Shown here: in pieces, positions 18,343 through 29,074 of the stretch
How the letters are laid out: each line of letters begins with the position of its first letter
Numbering within the stretch: the stretch's first letter is position 1
Source of the DNA: Crocinitomicaceae bacterium
Lineage (GTDB): Bacteria > Bacteroidota > Bacteroidia > Flavobacteriales_D > Crocinitomicaceae
Length of the DNA stretch: 64,000 nt
Direction of reading: 5' to 3'
NCBI GenBank assembly: GCA_030730025.1
Contig: JANQWC010000012.1
Coordinates: 80,235 to 144,234 of the forward strand
Notes under the pieces: model-generated
Databases searched by the model: none
Seen by the model: the letters and a program-made list of their open reading frames with translations, nothing else
What the model was told of the DNA's origin: nothing
Program-made: the position numbers and the translations under genes

Positions 18343-19323
18343 GTGAAAATAGTCAAACCGCTTCTAGTCGCTCAGATTAGCCTCATTACACTGATAATGA
18401 GCTCCATATCATGGGCTCAAGACCCTACTTTTACGCAATTCTATGCCAACCCAACCTACTTAAATCCTGCCCTCGCAGGTTCATCAGGTTGTCCTAGAGT
18501 TTCGTTAAACTACCGCAACGAATGGCCGCAACTAACCGGCAATTACGTCACTTATGCGGCAGCCTACGACACCTACGCCAAAAATATCTCTGGTGGTTTT
18601 GGTTTGCTCGCCATGCACGACATGCAAGGTCAAGGCACCATCCAAACATCCATGATTGGCGGCATCTATTCTTACAATGCTAAGATTACCCGCAAATTTT
18701 CTCTCATGTTCGGAGCTCGTGCTGCTTACTTCCAAAAATTCCTCGATTGGGACAAACTCACTTTCGGCGACATGATCGACCCGCGTCGCGGCTTCATCTA
18801 CCAAACCGGAGATGTACCACGCGGAAACGGACGCCGAGGTTTCTTTGACGTCAGCTTTGGAATGGTGGGTTTTACCAAAAATTTCTATGTTGGTTTAGCA
18901 GGTCATCACCTCAATCGCCCAGACGAATCCATGATTTTAGGTGAATCTCGCTTACCAATGCGTTTCACCGGGCACATCGGATCCAACATCAAACTTGGCC
19001 AGAGAGGTCGTTACTCCAGCACAACTTTCTTATCTCCAAACATCATTTACCAATACCAAAACGGGTTCCAAGAACTCAACATCGGAGCCTACCTTAAATA
19101 TGAAAACTTTACTGTAGGTGCTTGGTACCGCAACCGCGATGCCTTCATCATGACCGTTGGGATCAACACAGACAAATTTAAAGTCGGTTACAGTTACGAC
19201 CTAACTGTATCCAAATTAGGTAACGGCATTTCAGGTGGCTCCCATGAAATTTCTATGGGTATCAACCTCAAATGCAAGAGAAAGCCTAAAAACTTCAGAA
19301 AAACGTCTTGTCCGTCTTTCTAA
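18343..19323 (+). CDS. PorP/SprF-family type IX membrane protein
   Basis: PorP/SprF proteins are outer-membrane barrels associated with T9SS and with secretion or attachment of SprB-like adhesins. The mature protein begins QDPTFTQFYANPTYLNPALAG, which is the family signature. Alternating strands run through NPIIYQYQ-like and YSYDLTVS segments to the end. I chose the GTG at 18343 because it gives a compact signal peptide (MKIVKPLLV..SISWA); the track uses TTG at 18319 in the same frame. It lies between porU (divergent) and gldJ, 49 bases upstream of gldJ. Confidence 0.9.
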   Translation: MKIVKPLLVAQISLITLIMSSISWAQDPTFTQFYANPTYLNPALAGSSGCPRVSLNYRNEWPQLTGNYVTYAAAYDTYAKNISGGFGLLAMHDMQGQGTIQTSMIGGIYSYNAKITRKFSLMFGARAAYFQKFLDWDKLTFGDMIDPRRGFIYQTGDVPRGNGRRGFFDVSFGMVGFTKNFYVGLAGHHLNRPDESMILGESRLPMRFTGHIGSNIKLGQRGRYSSTTFLSPNIIYQYQNGFQELNIGAYLKYENFTVGAWYRNRDAFIMTVGINTDKFKVGYSYDLTVSKLGNGISGGSHEISMGINLKCKRKPKNFRKTSCPSF

Positions 19324-19372
19324 GTGTAACCAAACGAATAAACAGAACTTTACGTTATAAACGCAAAAAAAT

Positions 19373-21763
19373 ATGAAGCGATTGATTCAAAACATCTTCG
19401 GAATTGCACTGACAGGAATGTTAGTGCTTTCTTCGTGTTCTAAAGAGCGCTCTTCAGCTACGGGTTGGGAATTCAATAACTACAAAAATGGTGGTTTTGA
19501 GAAATTCGATGCCCGCGAGCAAGAAACAGGCCCTGGTTTAGTCATGATTGAAGGCGGTACCTTTACTATGGGCCGCACCGAACAAGACGTGATGTCCGAC
19601 TGGAACGCACGTGCTTCTCGCGTTACTGTTGCCTCTTTCTACATGGACCGTACTGAAGTCACCAACTTCCATTGGTTAGAGTACATGTATTGGATGCGCC
19701 GCGTTTATTACAAAACTTATCCGCACGTTTACAAAAAATGCTTGCCTGATACACTCGCTTGGAGAACTGCTTTAGGCTACCGCGAAAAATACGTCAATTA
19801 CTACTTGCGTCACCCATCTTACCGCGACTACCCTGTAGTAGGTGTTTCTTGGTTGCAAGCAAACGACTTCTGTAAATGGCGTACTGATCGTGTCAATGAA
19901 GCAATTCTTGTTCGCGAAGGTATCTTGAAATGGCATTTTGCCGAAGAAGGCTCTGCCGATGTAGGTGCTGCCAACAACCCCAACTACAATAAAAAATATG
20001 CTTCTGTTCCACAGAACATGTTCTCTACAGAAAACTACCTCAACGGTAACTATACTGTAGAATCTGAAGGTGGTTACGTAGTCAACAAAGACAGCAAACC
20101 AAAACCTAAAGTAGATTCTAAAACCAAAAGATCCGTTCCACGCGATCCATACCAACTCGAAAACTACGATCCTATTTATGCTGACATGGACAACGGTCGT
20201 TTGGGCACGCGCCCTGTCAAAATGGAAGATGGTATCTTATTGCCTTCCTACCGCCTCCCTACTGAAGCAGAATGGGAATTCGCAGCCATGGGCCTCATCG
20301 GGAACCTTGACCCTAACTCTGAAAACATCAACGATCGTCGTATCTATCCTTGGGATGGTCACTACGTTCGTCAAGAAGAGGAGCAATATGCCGGAGCAAT
20401 CCAAGCTAACTTTATGCGTGGAAAAGGCGACATGATGGGTGTTGCGGGTCGTCTCAACGACGGTGCCGACATCTCTGATCGCGTAGATTCATTCTGGCCA
20501 AACGACTACGGTCTTTACCACATGGCTGGTAACGTATCAGAATGGGTAATGGATGTGTATCGTCCACTTACCTCTGAAGTAGCTGAAGGATTCATGCCTT
20601 TCCGCGGTAACAAGTTCCAAACACAACTTCTTGTGCCAGATGGCCTTTATGACAAACCAGTCAAAGCCAACGAAAACATCTATGATGTACACGGCATGAA
20701 AGAATTTGTCAACGAGTTTGCTCGTGTCAAATACCTCGCTCACGCGAACAAAAAGTACAGCCAAGACGCTGGCAACAATTACCAGTCTAACATGTCTGGT
20801 CAAGGTGCTACCAAAGACACTAGCAACGGCAATAAAGATACCGCAGGTGCACAAGGCGCTCCTAAAACAGGTTCTGTCAACAACGCGCCAATGAATTCAC
20901 GCATTTACGCCAAACAAGATCCGCGTAAATACCAATTCAATGCGCCATCTAACTATTACGTATCGAACAACTCACAATTCACCTCTCAGGAGCGCATGCA
21001 ATTTGAGTTCTTAGATACCCTCAACATTATGCTTGACACCGCTATCGTCCTTCACAACCAAGGCCGTACGATTGCAGCGTCTGCCTACATCGAGCGCGTA
21101 TTGTTCAACAAAGACCTTCCTGCAGAAATTAAAGAAGGCGCCAAAAAACAAGACCTTCTCGAGCTTATGGCTTTGGCTTTTGATTACTCACAACCTACCG
21201 CCTACTTAGGTATCGACACAGCACTTTTCAGCCGTGAATACCTAGAGCGCAAGTTTTTATCTTACAGTACTGACCCAACCATCACCACCTGGATCATTAC
21301 CCTTCGCAATGGCCTTAGTGAATTCATCACTACCACTAAAGGAAGCCAACGTTGGAGAGATGTAACAGTTGAGGAAACCGCAGGTCGCTTGAACTACCGT
21401 AAAGACGACTACATTGACTACCTAGATGGCGATTTAGAATCTTCTATCTACTACAACAATGCCAAACGCAAAGAAGAAATCAACAGCGGTATGCGCGACC
21501 CTAAATTGGTCATGTATCAAAGCAAGCACGAAAACAACAACCTACTCAACGAGCAAATCAATGCAGGTAAATCAGGTTGGCCAACAACCCTTATCTCAGA
21601 CAAGAGCCGTGTTTACAAAGGTGGTTCTTGGGCAGATATGGCCTACTGGCTTGCAGTTGGCAACCGTCGCTTCTTAGATGAAGACAAAGCCTCTGCGACC
21701 ATTGGTTTCAGATGTGCCATGGACCGCATCGGTAGCTCACGCAGACCAGACATCAAAGAATAA
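19373..21763 (+). CDS. gldJ: gliding/T9SS lipoprotein GldJ with a large insertion
   Basis: GldJ is an outer-membrane lipoprotein needed for gliding and stable T9SS components. The lipobox LVLSSC gives Cys22. The formylglycine-generating (sulfatase-modifying) fold opens with GLVMIEGGTFTMGRTEQD near residue 53 and closes with VYKGGSWADMAYWLAVGNRR and IGFRCAMDRIGS near 750-785. Between about residues 410 and 685 lies extra sequence: a low-complexity Ser/Asn/Gly/Lys stretch and a helical part (LDTAIVLHNQGRTIAASAYIE). That makes 796 aa, versus about 560 in F. johnsoniae (from memory). It is followed by murF, as in other flavobacteria, but with a terminator between. Confidence 0.92.
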   Translation: MKRLIQNIFGIALTGMLVLSSCSKERSSATGWEFNNYKNGGFEKFDAREQETGPGLVMIEGGTFTMGRTEQDVMSDWNARASRVTVASFYMDRTEVTNFHWLEYMYWMRRVYYKTYPHVYKKCLPDTLAWRTALGYREKYVNYYLRHPSYRDYPVVGVSWLQANDFCKWRTDRVNEAILVREGILKWHFAEEGSADVGAANNPNYNKKYASVPQNMFSTENYLNGNYTVESEGGYVVNKDSKPKPKVDSKTKRSVPRDPYQLENYDPIYADMDNGRLGTRPVKMEDGILLPSYRLPTEAEWEFAAMGLIGNLDPNSENINDRRIYPWDGHYVRQEEEQYAGAIQANFMRGKGDMMGVAGRLNDGADISDRVDSFWPNDYGLYHMAGNVSEWVMDVYRPLTSEVAEGFMPFRGNKFQTQLLVPDGLYDKPVKANENIYDVHGMKEFVNEFARVKYLAHANKKYSQDAGNNYQSNMSGQGATKDTSNGNKDTAGAQGAPKTGSVNNAPMNSRIYAKQDPRKYQFNAPSNYYVSNNSQFTSQERMQFEFLDTLNIMLDTAIVLHNQGRTIAASAYIERVLFNKDLPAEIKEGAKKQDLLELMALAFDYSQPTAYLGIDTALFSREYLERKFLSYSTDPTITTWIITLRNGLSEFITTTKGSQRWRDVTVEETAGRLNYRKDDYIDYLDGDLESSIYYNNAKRKEEINSGMRDPKLVMYQSKHENNNLLNEQINAGKSGWPTTLISDKSRVYKGGSWADMAYWLAVGNRRFLDEDKASATIGFRCAMDRIGSSRRPDIKE

Positions 21764-21791
21764 TTGGTATATCCACTTATATAATCCTTCA

Positions 21792-21820
21792 AAAGCCCGA
21801 GCAATCGGGCTTTTTTTTTT
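21792..21820 (+). terminator. intrinsic terminator after gldJ
   Basis: A perfect 9-bp stem (AAAGCCCGA / TCGGGCTTT) with a GCAA loop runs into a tract of ten or more T. It separates gldJ from murF, whose near-consensus -7 box CAACTTTG starts within two bases of the T tract. Confidence 0.92.
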
Positions 21821-21821
21821 G

Positions 21822-21829
21822 CAACTTTG
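21822..21829 (+). promoter_or_regulatory. probable -7 box for murF, 4 bases before the ATG
   Basis: CAACTTTG differs from TAnnTTTG only at the first base and ends four bases before the murF ATG. With the terminator directly upstream, murF needs its own promoter, and this position would give a leaderless or nearly leaderless mRNA. Confidence 0.4.
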
Positions 21830-21833
21830 TTTT

Positions 21834-23108
21834 ATGGAAAAATGGCTTTCAATTTTTGATGCATGTAGTGGTGTAAGTACCGACAGCCGAAACATTCAAA
21901 AAGATGTATTGTACATCGCCCTCAAAGGTGCAAACTTTGATGGGAATCTGTATGCTCAACAAGCCATAGACAACGGGGCAAAATATGCGGTTGTAGACAA
22001 CCCAAACCTTGCCAACGGAACCAATATTTTGGCGGTACCAGATGGCCTCACCTTTTTACAAGACCTAGCGCACGCGCATCGCCTGCGCTTTGACATCCCC
22101 GTTTTGGGCATCACGGGAAGCAACGGCAAAACCAGCACCAAAGAATTAGTCAATTGCGTGCTCCAAACACAATTCAAGGTGTTGTGTACTGAAGGCAACC
22201 TCAATAATCATATTGGTGTGCCGCTGACACTTTTAAAGCTCCACGCAGCACATGAATTAGCGATCATTGAAATGGGTGCCAATAAGCCCCTTGACATCGA
22301 TGAATTGTGTCGGATTGCCAAACCCACCCATGGCCTGATCACCAATATAGGAAAGGCCCATTTGGAAGGATTCATCAATTTTGAGGGTGTTCTGAAGACC
22401 AAATCAGAGCTCTACGATCATGTAGCGCAAGAACAGGGCGCTGTATTTGTCAATGCAGACGACACTATTCTTATGTCTGCTGCAGCGCAGCGCAAGAGTA
22501 CAATAATGACCTATGGTGCCAACGCTGGAGAACTCCAAGGGCAACTGCGATCTTTAGATCCGTATGTACATCTCTCTTGGACATATCAATCCTATGCGTC
22601 TGCTGCGATTGACACACAAATGATCGGTAAATACAATTTTTATAATTTCCTTGCTGCCTTGCGCGTGGGCATGCACTTTGGTATCGATGAAGCGAAAATG
22701 AATGCCGCAATTGCCAATTATGTGCCAACTAATAAACGCTCACAAGTAGAAAAAACACAACACAACACCCTGATCGTCGATTGCTATAATGCCAATCCGT
22801 CGAGTATGATGAGCGCGCTCAGTTCGTTTATGGAGATTGATCATCCTCAAAAATTGGTCATTCTTGGCGATATGCTAGAACTCGGTGCCGACGGACCCTC
22901 CGAACATCAAAAAATACTTGATTTTCTGCATGCAAATGAGCTGAAATTCATGACAGTAGGCCCTATCTTTAAAAAATTAAACAAGGATGGGTTTGACAAC
23001 GTAGCCATGTTGCGAGAAAAACTAGCAGAACAAGATTTGAAAGCTTGCTTGATATTATTGAAAGGATCTAGAGGAATTGCACTAGAGCAATTGATCGACT
23101 GCCTTTAA
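21834..23108 (+). CDS. murF: UDP-MurNAc-tripeptide-D-Ala-D-Ala ligase
   Basis: MurF adds D-Ala-D-Ala to the UDP-MurNAc tripeptide, the last cytoplasmic step of the peptidoglycan precursor. The N-terminal part has GVSTDSRNIQKDVLYIALKG, the ATP loop GITGSNGKTSTKE is at about residues 91-103, and VDCYNANPSSM (about 317) and ILGDMLELG (about 343) are Mur-ligase C-domain motifs. The track ORF begins at 21678 inside gldJ; the ATG at 21834 gives the normal N-terminus and 424 aa, after the terminator. Confidence 0.95.
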   Translation: MEKWLSIFDACSGVSTDSRNIQKDVLYIALKGANFDGNLYAQQAIDNGAKYAVVDNPNLANGTNILAVPDGLTFLQDLAHAHRLRFDIPVLGITGSNGKTSTKELVNCVLQTQFKVLCTEGNLNNHIGVPLTLLKLHAAHELAIIEMGANKPLDIDELCRIAKPTHGLITNIGKAHLEGFINFEGVLKTKSELYDHVAQEQGAVFVNADDTILMSAAAQRKSTIMTYGANAGELQGQLRSLDPYVHLSWTYQSYASAAIDTQMIGKYNFYNFLAALRVGMHFGIDEAKMNAAIANYVPTNKRSQVEKTQHNTLIVDCYNANPSSMMSALSSFMEIDHPQKLVILGDMLELGADGPSEHQKILDFLHANELKFMTVGPIFKKLNKDGFDNVAMLREKLAEQDLKACLILLKGSRGIALEQLIDCL

Positions 23109-23157
23109 TCGTCCACGGTATTGTGCAATGTAGAGTGAGATGATGAGCGGCTACAAC

Positions 23158-24240
23158 TTAAGAGCCGTATTGCATCAAAAAAGCCTTTAAGAACGGGTCG
23201 AGCGCACCGTCCATAACGGCATCTACGTCGCCAGTTTCTGTGCCGGTTCTGACGTCCTTGACTAATTTATATGGATGCATCACGTAATTGCGGATTTGGC
23301 TACCCCACTCTATTTTCTTTTTACCCGCCTCGATTTCATTGCGTTTCTCCATGCGCTCGCGCAAGATGACTTCGTACAACTGAGAGCGCAACAATTGCAA
23401 GGCTTTTTCTTTATTGGCCAATTGCGAACGAGATTCGGAGTTTTCAATGATGATACCTGAAGGTGCGTGACGCAAACGAACGGCGGTCTCGACTTTGTTG
23501 ACGTTTTGCCCCCCTGCACCGCCTGAACGGAAAGTTTCAAAGGAAATATCGGCCGGATTGATATTGATTTCAATTTGGTCGTCTACCAAGGGGTACACAT
23601 AAACCGAAACAAAACTGGTGTGTCTTTTGGCATTTGAATCGAAGGGTGAGATGCGCACCAAGCGATGCACGCCGTTTTCACCTTTGAGGTATCCAAATGC
23701 AAATTCGCCTTCAAATTCTAGCGTGACGGTTTTGACGCCCGCTACATCTCCTTCTTGAAAGTTGAGTTCAGTGATTTTATAGCCATGTTTTTGACCCCAC
23801 ATGAGGTACATGCGCATGAGCATACTGGCCCAATCGCAGCTTTCTGTACCACCTGCTCCAGCGGTAATTTGCAGGACCGCCGAGAGGCCATCTTCTTCAT
23901 TAGACAGCATGTTTTTGAGCTCGAGTTCTTCAATTTCTTCAAGTAGCTTGGCATATTGCGCATTGAGCTCCGCTTCTTCTGCCATGCCTTCGCGAACGAA
24001 TTCCATCAGGACATCGAGGTCTGCAACCGAAGTAGCGGTGCGGTCAAAGGTTTCGACCCAAAATTTGAGCCCGCGGATTTGCTTCATTTTGTCTTCGGCC
24101 TTTTTGGGGTCATCCCAGAAGGAGGGGTCTTGGGTCTTGAGCTCCTCCTCTTTTAACTGCATGCGCTTCTCATCGATTTTAAGAAAGGTCTGAATGGTTG
24201 AAAGTCTGTTTTGTAGGGCCTTGTACTGTTCGGTTGTCAT
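23158..24240 (-). CDS. prfB: peptide chain release factor 2
   Basis: RF2 ends translation at UAA and UGA. The GGQ loop ([13 protein letters not shown]) lies near residue 240, and SPF within [15 protein letters not shown] near 200 is the RF2 stop-codon discriminator. The 360-aa frame is open from ATG to stop. The position that in many bacteria holds an in-frame UGA and a +1 frameshift site reads [13 protein letters not shown] with no stop, so the classical autoregulatory frameshift is absent. It converges with murF across about 50 bases in which I see no hairpin. Confidence 0.95.
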   Translation of the reverse strand: MTTEQYKALQNRLSTIQTFLKIDEKRMQLKEEELKTQDPSFWDDPKKAEDKMKQIRGLKFWVETFDRTATSVADLDVLMEFVREGMAEEAELNAQYAKLLEEIEELELKNMLSNEEDGLSAVLQITAGAGGTESCDWASMLMRMYLMWGQKHGYKITELNFQEGDVAGVKTVTLEFEGEFAFGYLKGENGVHRLVRISPFDSNAKRHTSFVSVYVYPLVDDQIEININPADISFETFRSGGAGGQNVNKVETAVRLRHAPSGIIIENSESRSQLANKEKALQLLRSQLYEVILRERMEKRNEIEAGKKKIEWGSQIRNYVMHPYKLVKDVRTGTETGDVDAVMDGALDPFLKAFLMQYGS

Positions 24241-24307
24241 GGAGCAAAGTTAAGCATTCTAGCAAGGAAAGAAAAGGAAGGAGCGCTCATGATTCAGTCA
24301 AAATGTG

Positions 24308-24315
24308 TACATTTG
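24308..24315 (+). promoter_or_regulatory. -7 box for gcvH
   Basis: TACATTTG matches TAnnTTTG and ends 17 bases before the gcvH ATG. No convincing -33 element. Confidence 0.5.
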
Positions 24316-24332
24316 TCTCAAATCAATGTAAC

Positions 24333-24710
24333 ATGAATATTCCAGCTGAACTCAAGTACACCAAAGACCACGAATGGGTAAAACTCGAAGGTGACATTGC
24401 CACAATTGGCATTACCGAATTTGCACAAAGCGAACTCGGAGACATCGTTTATGTCGAAGTAGAAACCGTCGGAGAAACAATGGCGCAAGAAGAAGTTTTT
24501 GGTAGTGTAGAAGCTGTCAAGACCGTTTCTGATTTGTTCTTGCCAATGAGCGGCGAAATCATCGAATTCAACGATACACTTGAAGCCAATCCTGAGTTAG
24601 TCAACAACGACCCTTACGGTGCAGGCTGGATGGTCAAAGTTCGCGTGGCTGACGCAGCTGAGTTTGCAGCGCTTTTGGACGCCGAAGCTTACGCGCAAGA
24701 AGTTCACTAA
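24333..24710 (+). CDS. gcvH: glycine cleavage system H protein
   Basis: GcvH carries the lipoyl arm that shuttles the aminomethyl group between the P, T and L proteins of glycine cleavage. The lipoyl Lys63 sits in [24 protein letters not shown] near residue 10 and [13 protein letters not shown]-type [10 protein letters not shown] near 95 are family hallmarks. The protein is 125 aa. The track ORF begins at 24198; the ATG at 24333 gives the standard N-terminus and follows the promoter box. No other gcv gene is near. Confidence 0.96.
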   Translation: MNIPAELKYTKDHEWVKLEGDIATIGITEFAQSELGDIVYVEVETVGETMAQEEVFGSVEAVKTVSDLFLPMSGEIIEFNDTLEANPELVNNDPYGAGWMVKVRVADAAEFAALLDAEAYAQEVH

Positions 24711-24759
24711 GCAAAATACCTTTCAATATATTCTTAGGATTTTAATCCTTCCTCATTCT

Positions 24760-24782
24760 AAACCGCCCAAAAGGCGGTTTTT

Positions 24783-24784
<2 letters not shown>
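24760..24784. terminator. bidirectional terminator between gcvH and the nuclease gene
   Basis: AAACCGCC and GGCGGTTT form an 8-bp stem around CAAAA and are followed by T (plus strand), with AAA on the other side giving a short U run on the minus strand. The minus-strand nuclease stop codon overlaps its right edge. Confidence 0.8.
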
Positions 24785-27528
<2,744 letters not shown>

Positions 27529-27543
27529 TTAATTTCGTGTAAA

Positions 27544-27551
27544 CAAAAATA
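27544..27551 (-). promoter_or_regulatory. possible -7 box for gyrB
   Basis: TATTTTTG on the minus strand fits TAnnTTTG and lies about 39 bases before the gyrB ATG. It overlaps the U tract of the terminator of the upstream peroxidase gene, so the match may be due to that A/T run. Confidence 0.35.
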
Positions 27552-27579
27552 AAAAAAAGCACCTCGCAAAAGGTGCTTT
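27551..27579 (-). terminator. terminator of the glutathione peroxidase gene
   Basis: AAAGCACCT and AGGTGCTTT form a 9-bp stem around CGCAAA. On the minus strand the hairpin is followed by eight or more U, so it ends transcription from the peroxidase gene ahead of gyrB. Confidence 0.88.
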
Positions 27580-27628
27580 CATAGGGCGCTAAGGCCTTAA
27601 CTTATCAACAAAATTTCAACGATTTGAA

Positions 27629-28165
27629 CTATTGCTCAATCCACGCAATAATACTCGGATCATTTGGCAAAACACGCGGTGAAATCACTTTCGACAAATG
27701 GCCGTTTTCATCGATGAGGTACTTTTGAAAATTCCATTCAACTTTGCTGTCTTCTTTGCCATTTTTGGCTTTTTGCGTTAAGAATTGATAAACCGGATGC
27801 ATTTCTTTCCCTTTGACAGAAATTTTGGACATCATCGGAAAACTCACCCCATAATTTAGCTGGCAAAACTGAGCGATTTCTTGGTCTGTACCCGGCTCTT
27901 GCGACATGAAATCATTGGCCGGAAAGCCGACAATGACAAAATTCTTTGATTTGTACTTGGTGTATAAAGCCTCTAACTCCTCATATTGTGGTGTTAGGCC
28001 GCATTTAGAAGCAGTATTGACTACCATTATCTTTTTGCCTTTTAAAGTGGCAAAATCAAAGGTTTTGCCGTTGATGTCTTTGACTTTAAATTGGTAAATA
28101 CTTGCGGAATCAGCGGAGATAAAACTCATAAGGAGGATACTTAAAGAAAATAAGAGTGTTTTCAT
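27629..28165 (-). CDS. exported glutathione peroxidase-family thiol peroxidase
   Basis: This 178-aa protein is a Cys-type glutathione-peroxidase homologue that reduces hydroperoxides, probably with thioredoxin-like donors. The peroxidatic Cys is in NTASKCGLTPQYEELE, and KVEWNFQKYLID supplies the Trp/Asn pair. The usual FPCNQF motif reads FPANDF, so the Gln of the catalytic tetrad is Asp here. A signal peptide (MKTLLFSLSILLMSFISADSA) indicates periplasmic or surface location. I start at ATG 28165 rather than the track's 28192, because MKTLL gives a clean signal peptide. Confidence 0.9.
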   Translation of the reverse strand: MKTLLFSLSILLMSFISADSASIYQFKVKDINGKTFDFATLKGKKIMVVNTASKCGLTPQYEELEALYTKYKSKNFVIVGFPANDFMSQEPGTDQEIAQFCQLNYGVSFPMMSKISVKGKEMHPVYQFLTQKAKNGKEDSKVEWNFQKYLIDENGHLSKVISPRVLPNDPSIIAWIEQ

Positions 28166-28245
28166 GGTCGTTTTTATTAAGAACAATACCAAACAAAGAT
28201 AGTTCAGCTTGGAACAAAATTTTGATTTTTACGAATAAGAAACGC

Positions 28246-29073
28246 ATGAAGCAGCTTTTACTGTATTTCCTTTTTTGCACACCGCTCTGCTGGGGGCAAA
28301 AGATGACTGGTTTTTGGCAAGGAATGCTCTTTTCTGCTTCGGATCAAACGGCCATGATTCCCGTTTACCTCAATATTTTTGTTACGAACGGCTTAATAGA
28401 CGGTAAAATCAGAATTGAAAACCAAGAAGGTGCCTGCGTTTATCCGGTAGTTGGGCGTTATGAAAACAACGAGCTGCAACTCATTACAATGAAAGCCATG
28501 TGGTATTACCTACCCGAGTTCTCGCTTTCCCCATACGTTTATACGCTCAAATTCAATCCTCAAAATGGCTACTTAGAGGGTACTACCGACAATGGAGATT
28601 ACCGCCTCATTGCTTTTCAAAGCCAAGGAGAGATTTCAACCGACAAAACACCTTATCTCCCCAAAGAATGGCTGCAGCGCTTCAAGCAGGAGTTGGCAGA
28701 TGGCGTTTCGGCTCCTCAAATCAGAAAAAAAGAGTTGCAAAACTTTGCGTTCCAACCGGTATACTTTGATTACGACCAAGCGGTGATCAGACCAGAATAC
28801 GAAGCGTATCTTAAAGAATTGATCAGAATGGTAAAGAGTCATTCCGATTTGCGCATTGAAATTACGGGACACACCGATGCAGATGGATCTGAAGGTTACA
28901 ACTTAGTCTTATCTAAAAAACGCAGCGAAGCCCTCCTGTCTTTTTTTGCGCAAAATGGCTTGCCAAAAGACCGCGTGGTGATCAGGTATAAGGGTGAAAA
29001 AGAACCCGTCGATCAGAACAAAACAGATGAAGGCAAGCAGCGCAATAGACGCGTCGACTTCAGGTTTATTTGA
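28246..29073 (+). CDS. exported OmpA-like peptidoglycan-binding protein
   Basis: The protein (275 aa) has a signal peptide (MKQLLLYFLFCTPLCWGQ). Its N-terminal domain of about 140 residues (GFWQGMLFSASDQTAMIPVYL) resembles beta-rich modules that I cannot name. The OmpA C-terminal domain at about 165-275 has PVYFDYDQAVI, ITGHTDADGSEGYNLVLSKKR and the final RNRRVDFRFI, which bind diaminopimelate in peptidoglycan. It likely tethers an envelope activity to the wall. The track ORF begins at 28156; ATG 28246 starts the signal peptide. It converges with valS with one base between them. Confidence 0.88.
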   Translation: MKQLLLYFLFCTPLCWGQKMTGFWQGMLFSASDQTAMIPVYLNIFVTNGLIDGKIRIENQEGACVYPVVGRYENNELQLITMKAMWYYLPEFSLSPYVYTLKFNPQNGYLEGTTDNGDYRLIAFQSQGEISTDKTPYLPKEWLQRFKQELADGVSAPQIRKKELQNFAFQPVYFDYDQAVIRPEYEAYLKELIRMVKSHSDLRIEITGHTDADGSEGYNLVLSKKRSEALLSFFAQNGLPKDRVVIRYKGEKEPVDQNKTDEGKQRNRRVDFRFI

Positions 29074-29074
29074 C

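Noticed and set aside
24736-24750. inverted repeat AGGATT-TT-AATCCT after gcvH
   Set aside because: It is short, AT-rich and next to a much stronger terminator; nothing suggests a separate role.
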